In this document: positions 49,554 to 57,891 of the stretch, piece by piece
Layout of the letters: each line of letters starts with the position of its first letter
How positions within the stretch are numbered: the first letter of the stretch is position 1
Origin: Acidimicrobiales bacterium
GTDB taxonomy: Bacteria; Actinomycetota; Acidimicrobiia; Acidimicrobiales; UBA8190
Length of the DNA stretch: 64,000 nt
Direction of reading: 5' to 3'
Assembly (NCBI GenBank): GCA_035531755.1
Contig: DATKSK010000055.1
Location: 1-64,000, forward strand
Program-made: the position numbers and the translations under genes
The notes under the pieces: generated by a model
Databases searched by the model: none
What the model saw: the letters and a program-made list of their open reading frames with translations, nothing else
What the model was told of the DNA's origin: nothing

Positions 49554-50429
49554 TCACACCAGTGCGAACGCCGCTCGCGTGGCGGCGGTGCAGGACGCCG
49601 CGAGCGCGTCGGGCGTCAATCCCTTGACCACCGCCACCGCCTCCCCGACCTCCACCACCCAAGCCGGGCGGTTCTCCCGGCCCCGGTGCGGTGTCGGCGC
49701 CAGGAAGGGCGCGTCGGTCTCCACCAGCAGGCGGTCGCGCGGGCACAGCGCTGCCGCGGCGCGCACGTCGTCTGCTCCCTTGAACGTGACGATGCCGCTG
49801 AAGGACAGGAATGCGCCGAGGTCGAGGCACCGTCGCGCCTCCTCGGGTCCGCCCGTGAAGCAGTGCAACACCGTGCGCGCCGGCGGGCCCTCGCCGCGCA
49901 GGACGTCGATCGTGTCGTCCCAGGCCCGGCGCGAGTGCACGACGAGCGTCAGGTCGTGTTGGCGCGCCAGCGCGACCTGCGCGGCGAAGGCGTGACGCTG
50001 CGCATCACGCGGGGAGTGCTCGTAGTGGTAGTCGAGGCCGCACTCCCCCACGGCCACGACGATGCCGTCGGCATCGGACACCGCCTCGGCGAGGAGGCGC
50101 GCGATCTCCTCCACCCCCTGCGACGCCTCGTGGGGGTGCAGGCCCATGGTCGCCCATGCCCCGAAGCCGGCCGGGAGCGCCCACGACGCCGGATCGCCGC
50201 CACTGCGCGCCGCCGCGGCGCGCGCCGCCACCGCCACCGCCACCGCCTGACGCGACGTGGCGGGATCGGTCCCCACGCACACGATGCCGACGACGCCGGC
50301 CTCGGCGGCCTCGGACAGAGCCGTGGCGACCTCGGTGCCCTCCGCCCGGTACCGGTCCTGGAGATGGCAGTGGGAGTCGATCCAGCGCGCCGCGGCGCCG
50401 GGTACAGCCCGGTCCTCGGCGCCGGTCAC
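49554..50429 (-). CDS. tatD: TatD-family metal-dependent DNase
   Basis: A 291-residue TIM-barrel hydrolase acting on DNA ends or D-aminoacyl substrates. Motifs are WIDSHCHL (H-x-H, first metal ligands), ATMGLHPHEA, VAVGECGLDYHYE (Glu ligand), LVVHSR, VLHCFTGG and the end VETDAPFLAP. The GTG start overlaps the metG stop (GTGA), so they are co-translated. Residues are Ala-rich in places but the catalytic set is complete. Confidence 0.94.
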   Translation of the reverse strand: MTGAEDRAVPGAAARWIDSHCHLQDRYRAEGTEVATALSEAAEAGVVGIVCVGTDPATSRQAVAVAVAARAAAARSGGDPASWALPAGFGAWATMGLHPHEASQGVEEIARLLAEAVSDADGIVVAVGECGLDYHYEHSPRDAQRHAFAAQVALARQHDLTLVVHSRRAWDDTIDVLRGEGPPARTVLHCFTGGPEEARRCLDLGAFLSFSGIVTFKGADDVRAAAALCPRDRLLVETDAPFLAPTPHRGRENRPAWVVEVGEAVAVVKGLTPDALAASCTAATRAAFALV

Positions 50430-51931
50430 GCCGGGCGGCGGGGGAACAGCGGCGCCCCCTTCTCGACGGGCCGGCCGCCCGGATACCCGCCCCAGGTCGC
50501 GTCGGCGGGGACGCGGCGCTCGTCGGGCCGGCCGTCGAGCCCGAGCCGGCGCCAGATCTCGGCGCAGGTGTCGGGCATCGCCGGCGAGGCCAGCAGCGCC
50601 ACGATGCGCAGTGCCTCGAGCGCGCTGCCGAGGACGGCGTCGACGGCCGGCCCGGGATCGGCCTTCCACGGCTCGGCCGTCTCCAACTCGGCGTTGGTCT
50701 CGTGGATGAGGTGCCACGTCGCCTCGAGGGCGAGGTGCGGCTGGGCGTCCTCCCAGGCGCGCGTGGCGTCGGCGAGTGCCGACGTGGCGACCGCCTGCAG
50801 CCGGCTGCCCGCGTCGGGCGCGGGGCCCACCCCGCCGCACTTGGAGCCGACCACGGTGGCCACGCGGGCGAGCAGGTTCCCGAGGTTGTTGGCGAGATCC
50901 GCGTTGTAGCGCGCCGTGATGCCCTCGTGGGAGAAGTCGCCGTCGACGCCGAACGGCGTCTCTCGCAGGAGGTAGTACCGCACGGCGTCGACGCCGAAGT
51001 CGTCGGTGAGCTGACGCGGCGAGATCTGGTTCGCCTTGGACTTCGACATCTTCTCGCCCGACACGAGCAGCCATCCGTGCACGAGCAGGTGGGCCGGGGG
51101 CTCGATCCCGGCAGCCATGCACATCGCCGGCCACCACACGCAGTGGAACCTGAGGATGTCCTTGCCGAGGACGTGGTGGACCGCAGGCCACCACGTCGCG
51201 AAGCGCTCCTGGTCGTCTCCGTACCCGATGGCGGTCAGGTAGTTGACCAGGGCGTCGTACCAGACGTAGAAGACATGGGCGGGGTCCCAGGGGACCTCGA
51301 CGCCCCACGTCGTCGACGTCCGCGTGATGGAGATGTCCTCGAGCCCCCCCTTTATGATGCCGAGGGCCTCGTTGCGCTTCGACGCCGGGCGCACGGCGTC
51401 GGGATTCTCCTCGTACCACTGCAGGAGCCGGTCCTCGAAGGCGCTGAGCTCGAAGAAGTAGTTCTCCTCCTCGAGGAGCTCCACCGGTGTCCCGTGGATG
51501 GGGCAATTGCCGTCGACGAGCTCGGACTCCTTTTTGTAGTCCTCGCACGCCACGCAGTACAGGCCGCGGTACACCCCGAGCGTCGTGAACCCGTTGTCGT
51601 GGATCCGCTGCAGGAACTGCTGCACGGCGCGGTGGTGGCGGGGCTCGGTCGTCCGGATGAAGTCGTCGTAGGACATACCGAGCGCGGACCACGCCTCGAC
51701 GAACCGGGTCGCCATGAGGTCCACCCACTCGGTGGGTCCGACCCCGTTGGCCTCGGCGGCCCGGGCGATCTTGTCACCGTGCTCATCGGTGCCGGTGAGG
51801 AAGAAGACCTCGTCGCCGCTCAGCCGGTGCCACCGTGCCAGCGCGTCGGCGATGACCATCGTGTAGGCGTGCCCGATGTGGGGCACGTCGTTCACGTAGT
51901 AGATCGGTGTCGTGACGTAGTAGCGGGGCAC
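50426..51931 (-). CDS. metG: Methionyl-tRNA synthetase
   Basis: Charges tRNA-Met. The 501-residue class I synthetase has YYVNDVPHIGHAY (HIGH motif), FFLTGTDEHGDKI, a CP domain with YCVACEDY and NCPIHG (zinc-related), VWYDALVNYLTAIGY, HGWLLVSGEKMSKSK (KMSKS loop) and the anticodon-binding helical domain NNLGNLLARV. GTG start at 51931. There is no C-terminal tRNA-binding extension. It leads an operon with tatD. Confidence 0.96.
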   Translation of the reverse strand: MPRYYVTTPIYYVNDVPHIGHAYTMVIADALARWHRLSGDEVFFLTGTDEHGDKIARAAEANGVGPTEWVDLMATRFVEAWSALGMSYDDFIRTTEPRHHRAVQQFLQRIHDNGFTTLGVYRGLYCVACEDYKKESELVDGNCPIHGTPVELLEEENYFFELSAFEDRLLQWYEENPDAVRPASKRNEALGIIKGGLEDISITRTSTTWGVEVPWDPAHVFYVWYDALVNYLTAIGYGDDQERFATWWPAVHHVLGKDILRFHCVWWPAMCMAAGIEPPAHLLVHGWLLVSGEKMSKSKANQISPRQLTDDFGVDAVRYYLLRETPFGVDGDFSHEGITARYNADLANNLGNLLARVATVVGSKCGGVGPAPDAGSRLQAVATSALADATRAWEDAQPHLALEATWHLIHETNAELETAEPWKADPGPAVDAVLGSALEALRIVALLASPAMPDTCAEIWRRLGLDGRPDERRVPADATWGGYPGGRPVEKGAPLFPRRPA

Positions 51932-52007
51932 GGCCGTAGCGTACCGACCACGGTCGGCGCTGCGGACCGGGCCCGCAAACCGGCCGGCGTCGGGGCCACC
52001 CCCGACC

Positions 52008-52547
52008 TCACCAGTTGGCCACGTGGCACGCCCCGTGCCCGGTGCGCTCGACGTAGCGCTGGTGGTAGGCCTCCGCCGGCCAGAAGGTGGAGGCCGTGGA
52101 GACCTCGGTGACGATCGGGCGCCGGAAGCGGGCCTGATGGCCGACGAGCGACTCCCGGACGAGCCGCTCCTGCTCGGCATCGTGCACGAAGACCGCCGAC
52201 CGGTACTGGGTCCCGACGTCGGGGCCCTGGCGGTCGGGCGTGGTCGGGTCGTGGTGGCGCCAGAACTCCTCGAGCAGCTGCTCGTACGAGACGCGCGCCG
52301 GGTCGTAGGTCACGAGCACCGCCTCGGCGTGCCCCGTCGCCCCCGAGCACACCTGCTCGTAGGTCGGCTGGAGCCTCGCCCCGCCCGTGTAGCCGGAGAC
52401 GGCGTCGACGACGCCCGGCACGCTCCGGAAGAAGTCCTCGACACCCCAGAAACAGCCCGCCGCGAACGTCGCCAGCGCCAGCCCTGCGGGGGCGTCACCC
52501 GGCTCCACCGGGGGTGCCTGGGTCGTGTCCGGTCCGAACCTCGCCAT
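52008..52547 (-). CDS. msrA: Peptide-methionine (S)-S-oxide reductase
   Basis: Repairs oxidised methionine in proteins. The 179-residue protein has the catalytic [19 protein letters not shown] (Cys in GCFWG), [48 protein letters not shown] and a C-terminal [11 protein letters not shown]. The start at the ATG at 52547 is followed by a short Pro/Ala-rich N-terminal extension. It precedes the metG operon on the same strand. Confidence 0.95.
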   Translation of the reverse strand: MARFGPDTTQAPPVEPGDAPAGLALATFAAGCFWGVEDFFRSVPGVVDAVSGYTGGARLQPTYEQVCSGATGHAEAVLVTYDPARVSYEQLLEEFWRHHDPTTPDRQGPDVGTQYRSAVFVHDAEQERLVRESLVGHQARFRRPIVTEVSTASTFWPAEAYHQRYVERTGHGACHVANW

Positions 52548-52668
52548 CGTCAGTCCTCTCCCGGGCTCTCGTGCTCTCGTGCCCTCGTGCTCTGGGTGCG
52601 CGCCGGGTGCCCCCCGCACGCCGCCGGGGCGCGTCACCGCCCGCACCCCGGACCGTTCCAACCACTGC

Positions 52669-53550
52669 TCATGCCCCGTCATTCCGGCGCCGCGCCAACG
52701 CCGCCTCGTAGGCGCGCCGGCGGGGCACCCCCAGGTCCTGCGCCACGCGGGCCGCGGCGTCGCGCAGGGAATCGCCGGCGACGAGCCGGCGCCCCACGGC
52801 GTCGGCCACCTCGGCGTCACCGGGGACCTCCACCGACGCGGGGGCGCCCCCGAGCACCACGACGACCTCTCCCCGCACCTCGCGCTCCTCGAACGCCGCG
52901 GCCGCCGCCGCCAGCGACCCCCGCCACACCTCCTCGTGGAGCTTGGTCAGCTCGCGGGCCACGGCCACGGGGCGGTCGGGACCACAGACGCCCACGAGGT
53001 CGGCGAGGGTGGCCGCCAGCCGCCCGGGCGCCTCGAACACGACGACGGTGCTGGCCGACCCGGCCACGGCGTCGAGGCGCCGGCGCCGCTCGGCGCCCCG
53101 CCGGGGCAGGAACCCCTCGAAGCAGAACCGGTCGGTGGGAAGCCCGCTCACCACCACGGCCGTCACCACCGCGCTCGGGCCCGGCACCGCCGTCACGGTG
53201 ACGCCGGCGGCGACGGCCGCACCCACCAGCCGGCTTCCGGGGTCCGAGACGGCCGGCGTTCCCGCGTCGCTCACGACGGCGACGACCATGCCCGCGGCCA
53301 GGCGGGCGAGCACGTCATCGACGCGCGCCGCCTCGTTGTGGCCGTGCAGCGACAGCAGCCGCTTGCCGCTGATGCCGGCGTGGGCCAGCAGGGCCCGGGT
53401 GCGGCGGGTGTCCTCGCAGCACACCAGGTCCGCGCCCGCCAGGGCGAGGCGCGCCCGGGGCGAAAGGTCCCCGAGATTGCCGATGGGCGTGGCCACGAGG
53501 ACCAACGTGCCCCGGGCCCCGTCGACCCCGGCACCGTCGCCGGGATTCAT
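52669..53550 (-). CDS. rsmI: 16S rRNA 2'-O-ribose methyltransferase RsmI
   Basis: Methylates C1402 of 16S rRNA. The 293-residue protein shows [50 protein letters not shown] (SAM-binding), [16 protein letters not shown] and [15 protein letters not shown], the complete family pattern. A C-terminal helical extension of about 60 residues ends in [13 protein letters not shown]. It is followed by about 120 bp with CTCTCGTG-type repeats, then msrA. Confidence 0.95.
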   Translation of the reverse strand: MNPGDGAGVDGARGTLVLVATPIGNLGDLSPRARLALAGADLVCCEDTRRTRALLAHAGISGKRLLSLHGHNEAARVDDVLARLAAGMVVAVVSDAGTPAVSDPGSRLVGAAVAAGVTVTAVPGPSAVVTAVVVSGLPTDRFCFEGFLPRRGAERRRRLDAVAGSASTVVVFEAPGRLAATLADLVGVCGPDRPVAVARELTKLHEEVWRGSLAAAAAAFEEREVRGEVVVVLGGAPASVEVPGDAEVADAVGRRLVAGDSLRDAAARVAQDLGVPRRRAYEAALARRRNDGA

Positions 53551-53566
53551 GGGGTGCCGCCGCCGG

Positions 53567-53911
53567 TCACCGGGGGTCGTGGAGCTCGAGCGTGTCGCCG
53601 ACGCGCAGGCCCCAGCGCTCGAAGGCCCCCGCCTCCGCTTCGAGCACGGTCCGGGCGCGCCGGCGCGGCAGGGTCATCCGCCACGGGGCGAGGCGGACGA
53701 CGTCGATCACGCACATCCGCTGGTCCAGGAACGCCACGTCGATGGCGAGGCGCATGGCGAAGCTGTGCACGGCGCGGGTGCGCGGCAGGATGAACGCGCC
53801 CTCGAAGGACGAGCGCCCCAACAGCCCGCGCATGCGCTCGGCGGACGTGACGGCGACCTCGGCGTTGGCCAGGACCACGCCGTCTCTCAGCAGCCACGTC
53901 GTCGAGGTCAC
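53567..53911 (-). CDS. DUF192 protein
   Basis: A 114-residue DUF192 protein with the family pattern: VTSAERMRGLLGRSSFEGAF, SFAMRLAIDVAFLDQ and VLEAEAGAFERWGLRVGDTL. The family is small, beta-rich and often secreted, but no signal peptide is present here. Function is unknown; some members bind metals or sit near membrane-biogenesis genes. It lies upstream of rsmI (16-bp gap) and downstream of ychF. Confidence 0.9.
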   Translation of the reverse strand: MTSTTWLLRDGVVLANAEVAVTSAERMRGLLGRSSFEGAFILPRTRAVHSFAMRLAIDVAFLDQRMCVIDVVRLAPWRMTLPRRRARTVLEAEAGAFERWGLRVGDTLELHDPR

Positions 53912-53927
53912 GGCGGCTCCGTCGTGC

Positions 53928-55004
53928 TCACACGTTGAAACGGATCTCGAGGACGTCGCCGTCGGCCACCTCGTAGTCCTTGCCCTCGAGGCGGATCCGG
54001 CCCGCCGACTTGGCGGCGGCCCACGAGCCGAGCCCGATGAGCTCGTCCCAGTGGATCACCTCGGCCCGGATGAACCCCCGCTGCAGGTCCGAGTGGATGA
54101 CCCCGGCGCACTCCGCGGCGTTGGCACCGGACCGGAAGCTCCAGGCCCTCGACTCCTTGTCCCCCGTGGTGAAGAAGACGCGCCGCCCGAGCAGGAGGTA
54201 GGCGCTGCGCGCCACCCGGGCCAAGGCGCCGTCGCCGAGCCCGAGGCCCTCGAGGAGCTCGGATCGCTCCGCCGCCGTGAGCCGGGACGCCTCGGCCTCG
54301 AGCTGGATGCACGCCCCCAGCACCTCGCCGTGCGCCTCGAGCGCGTCGGCCACCGGCTCCACGAGCTCGTCGACGCGGCCGAGGTCGTCCTCCCCGAGGT
54401 TGACCACGGCGAGCACGGGCTTGTCGGTGAGGAGGAAGAGGTTCTTGCGCGCGGCGCGCTCGTCCGGGTCGAGCCCGGCACGGTACAGCGGGGTCCCCGC
54501 CGAGAGCACCGCGTGGGCGGCCTCCATGGCCGCCACCTCCGCCGCCAGGCTCTTGTCGGCCCGCGCCGCCTTGCGCCGCTTGTCGATCTGCGCCTCGATC
54601 GTGGCCATGTCGGCCAGCACCAGCTCGAGCTCGAGCGTGGCCAGCGCGTCCACGGGGTCGGTGTCACCGGGAACCTCGGGGTCCTCGAAGGCCCGCAGCA
54701 CCATGCACAGGGCGTCGACCTCGCGGATGCCGGCCAGGAAGCGGTTCCCGAGTCCCTCCCCCGCCGACGAGCCCGAGACCAGGCCGGCGATGTCCACCAC
54801 CTCCATCCCGGCGCGCACCACCTTGCGGCTGGCGCTCATGGTGGCCAGTGCGTCGAGGCGGGCGTCGGGGAGGGGGGCGACCGCCACCGAGGTCTCGGTG
54901 GTGGTGAAGGGATGGGGCGCCACCGGTGCGGCCGCGCCGGTCAGGGCGTTGAACAGCGACGTCTTGCCGGAGTTGGGGAGTCCGACGATGCCGAGCCGTT
55001 CCAT
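53928..55004 (-). CDS. ychF: Ribosome-binding GTPase/ATPase YchF
   Basis: A 358-residue Obg-family P-loop protein with preference for ATP. LGIVGLPNSGKTSLFNALT (G1), the G2/G3 region DIAGLVSGSSAGEGLGNRFL, and NLGE in place of NKxD (the specificity change typical of YchF) are present. A coiled-coil hairpin follows, then the C-terminal TGS-like domain DGDVLEIRF. It is involved in translation and stress responses in other bacteria. Divergent from the bL37 gene. Confidence 0.93.
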   Translation of the reverse strand: MERLGIVGLPNSGKTSLFNALTGAAAPVAPHPFTTTETSVAVAPLPDARLDALATMSASRKVVRAGMEVVDIAGLVSGSSAGEGLGNRFLAGIREVDALCMVLRAFEDPEVPGDTDPVDALATLELELVLADMATIEAQIDKRRKAARADKSLAAEVAAMEAAHAVLSAGTPLYRAGLDPDERAARKNLFLLTDKPVLAVVNLGEDDLGRVDELVEPVADALEAHGEVLGACIQLEAEASRLTAAERSELLEGLGLGDGALARVARSAYLLLGRRVFFTTGDKESRAWSFRSGANAAECAGVIHSDLQRGFIRAEVIHWDELIGLGSWAAAKSAGRIRLEGKDYEVADGDVLEIRFNV

Positions 55005-55108
55005 CGAGGAGACGCTACCGGCTGGCCGACCGGCCGATCTCCGCCGACGAGCCGGGCACCGGGCACATCGGTCGTGGCCGTCGGATGGGTCCGGTAACGT
55101 GGGACGCC

Positions 55109-55192
55109 ATGTCGAAACGCACCGTCAAGCGCAAGATCCGCAGCAAGAAGAAGGCCAACCACGGCAAGCGGCCCAACGCCGGCCGCGGCTGA
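55109..55192 (+). CDS. Actinobacterial large-subunit ribosomal protein bL37
   Basis: A 27-residue basic protein (MSKRTVKRKIRSKKKANHG, then KRPNAGRG). The SKKKANHGKRPNA core matches the mycobacterial 50S protein bL37, found through ribosome structures and missing from most annotations. It is far shorter than the usual gene-finder cut-off. It stands between ychF and the GDPD gene. Confidence 0.9.
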   Translation: MSKRTVKRKIRSKKKANHGKRPNAGRG

Positions 55193-55222
55193 GCCTCCGG
55201 CGGGAGCGCCCGGCGGGCCGGG

Positions 55223-56095
55223 TCAGGGGCGGTAGGTCAGCCCCCGGGCCGCCACCCGCGCCACCAGCGGTGTCGGCAGGTCCGAGATGATGCCGTCGAC
55301 GCCCAGGTCGAGCAGGCGGTCCATGGCGGCCACGTCGTTGACGGTCCACACGTGGACGGCCAGGCCGTGCTCGTGGGCGACGGCGACGAAGCGCTCGTCC
55401 ACGACGACGACATCGCCCTGGGTGGCCGGCACCTGCAGGGCGACGTGGGCCGTGGCGGGTGGGTCCTCCCCGCCGTTGATCGCCCGCCAGAAGGTGGCGA
55501 CGGCGAGGGTGCCGGCCGATATGGCGACGTCGGGCCCGAAGCGGGCGAACGACTCCGTGGCGATGTCGAGGAACGACGCCACGATGACGCGATCGAGGCC
55601 CCGGCGACCGGCGAGCTCCCGGGCGAGGAGTTCCTCGTAGGGCTTGACGGCGGGGGCCGTCTGCTTGATGTCGAGGTTGACCGCCACGTGCGGATGGTCG
55701 TCGAGGACGTCGAGGACCTCGGCCAAGGTGGCCACCCCGAACTCGCGCTCGTCGGGGGCCCGGCCGCGGTAGGGATAGGCGTCGGCGTCGAGGCCGGGCG
55801 TCTCGTCGCCCCCGGGCACGAACCAGTACGCGTTGTCGAGGGCGCGCACCTCCGCGAGGGTCATGGCGTGGATGGGCCCGTGGCCGTCCGTCGTGCGGTC
55901 GACGGTGCCGTCGTGGCACACCACGAGGTGGCCGTCGGCGGTGGCGTGGACGTCGAGCTCGATCCCGGTGACACCCAGCCCGAGCGCACGGCGCAGGGCG
56001 AACAACGTCGACGAGGGCGCTTCCCAGGCACCGCACTGGTGCGCGTAGGTGAGCACGCGGCGTCCCAGCCAGGGGTTGCCCGCGCCGCGCTCCAC
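55223..56095 (-). CDS. Glycerophosphodiester phosphodiesterase
   Basis: A 290-residue GDPD-family TIM barrel that would hydrolyse glycerophosphodiesters to glycerol 3-phosphate. The first catalytic His is in TYAHQCGAWEAPSSTL, where the usual A-H-R-G has Gln in place of the phosphate-binding Arg. GIELDVHATADGHLVVCHDGTVDRTT (in two pieces) supplies the metal Glu/Asp and the second His. The end HVWTVNDVAAMDRLLDLGVDGIISDLP is canonical. GTG start at 56095. It is divergent from a hypothetical gene. Confidence 0.9.
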   Translation of the reverse strand: MERGAGNPWLGRRVLTYAHQCGAWEAPSSTLFALRRALGLGVTGIELDVHATADGHLVVCHDGTVDRTTDGHGPIHAMTLAEVRALDNAYWFVPGGDETPGLDADAYPYRGRAPDEREFGVATLAEVLDVLDDHPHVAVNLDIKQTAPAVKPYEELLARELAGRRGLDRVIVASFLDIATESFARFGPDVAISAGTLAVATFWRAINGGEDPPATAHVALQVPATQGDVVVVDERFVAVAHEHGLAVHVWTVNDVAAMDRLLDLGVDGIISDLPTPLVARVAARGLTYRP

Positions 56096-56122
56096 CGTGT
56101 CAACGGTAGCCTCTGGCGCGCC

Positions 56123-56737
56123 ATGCTCGACCACATCCTGGTTGACCTCATCACCCAGACCCGCAGCGCGCTCGAAGACGCCCTGTTGCAGCGACAGGCG
56201 GTCGAGGAGCGTTTCCAGGTCGACGTGTTCCTCGGGGACGTGTCCTGGGAGACGTCGTACTCGCTCCCCGGCGAGGAGCAGCCTCCGCGTGTCCGTGCCG
56301 ACCTGTCGCTCGACTGGCCGACATGGAGCCAGAGCGCCTACCGGTCGTGGTCGATCGGCGAGCCGCCCGTCGACCTGCCCGAGGTCGTGCTCGAGATCAC
56401 CCTGCGCGTGCAGCGCCTGGCCGCCATGCCGGACCTCGACGCCGTCGTGGCCTGCCTCCCCGAGGAGAGCCCCGCCATCGGCGCCGACACGCTCGTGCGG
56501 GCCGCCCCCGTGGTGGAGCAGGTCTACGAGCCGGCCGGTGGTGGCCTGCGCTTCGCCGTGGAGACGACGTACCAGGGAACGCTGCGGCTGGACGAGGCCG
56601 CCCTCGAGGACGCCTCGTCGCTCGCCGGGCCGGTCGGGGCGCTCGGCCGGTGGGTGGCGTCGGTGCTCGTGCGGCTGGGGGACCTGGAGCTCACGTACCT
56701 GCCACCGGAGGCGTCGGCGGGCGACGGCGGCCACTGA
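56123..56737 (+). CDS. Hypothetical protein
   Basis: A 204-residue soluble acidic protein. The N-terminal coiled-coil-like helix (LITQTRSALEDALLQRQAVEERF) is followed by a beta-rich region (DVFLGDVSWETSYSLPG, RVRADLSLDWPTWSQSAYRSWSIG). The final part has alternating strands (RFAVETTYQGTLRLDEA). No family is recognised. Strong GC3 bias supports a real gene. It starts 28 bp from the divergent GDPD gene and ends close to a 14-bp tandem repeat. Confidence 0.75.
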   Translation: MLDHILVDLITQTRSALEDALLQRQAVEERFQVDVFLGDVSWETSYSLPGEEQPPRVRADLSLDWPTWSQSAYRSWSIGEPPVDLPEVVLEITLRVQRLAAMPDLDAVVACLPEESPAIGADTLVRAAPVVEQVYEPAGGGLRFAVETTYQGTLRLDEAALEDASSLAGPVGALGRWVASVLVRLGDLELTYLPPEASAGDGGH

Positions 56738-56745
56738 GGGACCCA

Positions 56746-56780
56746 AGCACCTGGACCCGAGCACCTGGACCCGAGCACCC
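56746..56780. repeat. 14-bp tandem repeat, 2.5 units, intergenic
   Basis: AGCACCTGGACCCG occurs at 56746-56759 and 56760-56773, with a partial third copy. It lies in the short gap between two convergent genes and, unlike most repeats in this window, is not a multiple of three. Confidence 0.8.
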
Positions 56781-56787
56781 CACCCGC

Positions 56788-57831
56788 TCAGAGCAGGCCG
56801 GCCTCCACCGCCAGGGCACGCAGGTCGGCCTGGGGCCGGGCACCGACGTGGGAGATGACCTCGGCCGCGCACAGGCCGCCCAGCCGGGCGCAGCGCTCGG
56901 GGTCCTGCCCGTTCGTGAGGCCGTGGAGGAAACCGGCGGCATAGAGGTCGCCGGCCCCGGTCGTGTCGACCACGCGCTCGACGGGGTCGGCGGGGATGGC
57001 GACGGGCCCCGACGCGGTGACCACCACGGACCCGAGCGGCCCGCGGGTGAGGGCGGCGAGCAGCCCAGTCTCCTCGACCGCGGCCAGCGCGGCGTCGAAG
57101 GTGGCCGCGCCGAAGAGCAGCGTCGTCTCGTCCTCGTTGGCGAAGAGCACGTCCACCTCGCCGTGCAGCAGCTCCAGGAACTCCCGCTGGTGCCGCTGCA
57201 CGCAGAAAGGATCGGAGACGCTCAGGGCCACGAGCGCGTCGTTGGCATGGGCGAGCTCCATGGCCCGGCGCATGGCGGCCTTGGCCGGGCCGAGGTCCCA
57301 CAGGTACCCCTCCAGGTAGACGACCTGGGCCCGGGCCACGAGCTCCTCGTCGAGGTCCTCGGGCCCGAGCGTCGCCGCCACGCCGAGGTGGGTGGCCATG
57401 GTGCGCTCGCCGTCCTCGGTCACGAGGACCAGGCACCGCCCGGTGGCGCGGTCGGCGGCGGGGTCGCCGGACGGCTCCACCGGCGCCACCCGGGACATGG
57501 TGACCCCCGCCGCCGTGATGTCGTGGAGGAACACCTCCCCCAGCTCGTCGGCGGCCACCTTGCCGAGGTAGCCGACCCGGCCGCCGAGCGCGGCCACCCC
57601 CACGGCGGTGTTGGCGGCCGAGCCGCCGGAGACCTCGACGGCCGGGCCCATGGCCGCGTAGACCGAGGCCGCCCTCGCCAGGTCGACCAAGGTCATCGAC
57701 CCCTTCGCCATGTCGAGCCGGCGCAGGTCGTCGGCGGTCGCGGTCGTCAGGACGTCGACGAGAGCCGAGCCGATGGCGACGACGTCGAGGGGCGCCCGGC
57801 GCCCGGCAGCGGTGGGGGGAGCGTCGGTCAC
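56788..57831 (-). CDS. PfkB-family carbohydrate/adenosine kinase
   Basis: A 347-residue ribokinase-like kinase. VVAIGSALVDVLTTA starts the fold; GGSAANTAVGVAALGG and VGYLGKVAADELG form the first signature. VLFANEDETTLLFG and the second signature VVDTTGAGDLYAAGFLHGL with the catalytic Asp complete it. The DMAKGSMTL lid and the overall layout resemble bacterial adenosine kinases, but sugar substrates cannot be excluded. GTG start at 57831. It is divergent from the aminopeptidase gene. Confidence 0.9.
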   Translation of the reverse strand: MTDAPPTAAGRRAPLDVVAIGSALVDVLTTATADDLRRLDMAKGSMTLVDLARAASVYAAMGPAVEVSGGSAANTAVGVAALGGRVGYLGKVAADELGEVFLHDITAAGVTMSRVAPVEPSGDPAADRATGRCLVLVTEDGERTMATHLGVAATLGPEDLDEELVARAQVVYLEGYLWDLGPAKAAMRRAMELAHANDALVALSVSDPFCVQRHQREFLELLHGEVDVLFANEDETTLLFGAATFDAALAAVEETGLLAALTRGPLGSVVVTASGPVAIPADPVERVVDTTGAGDLYAAGFLHGLTNGQDPERCARLGGLCAAEVISHVGARPQADLRALAVEAGLL

Positions 57832-57891
57832 AGCCCGGCAAGCTAGCCCGCCGAGCCGGTGGCGCGATCCAGCCCGGGTAGCCTGCCCACG

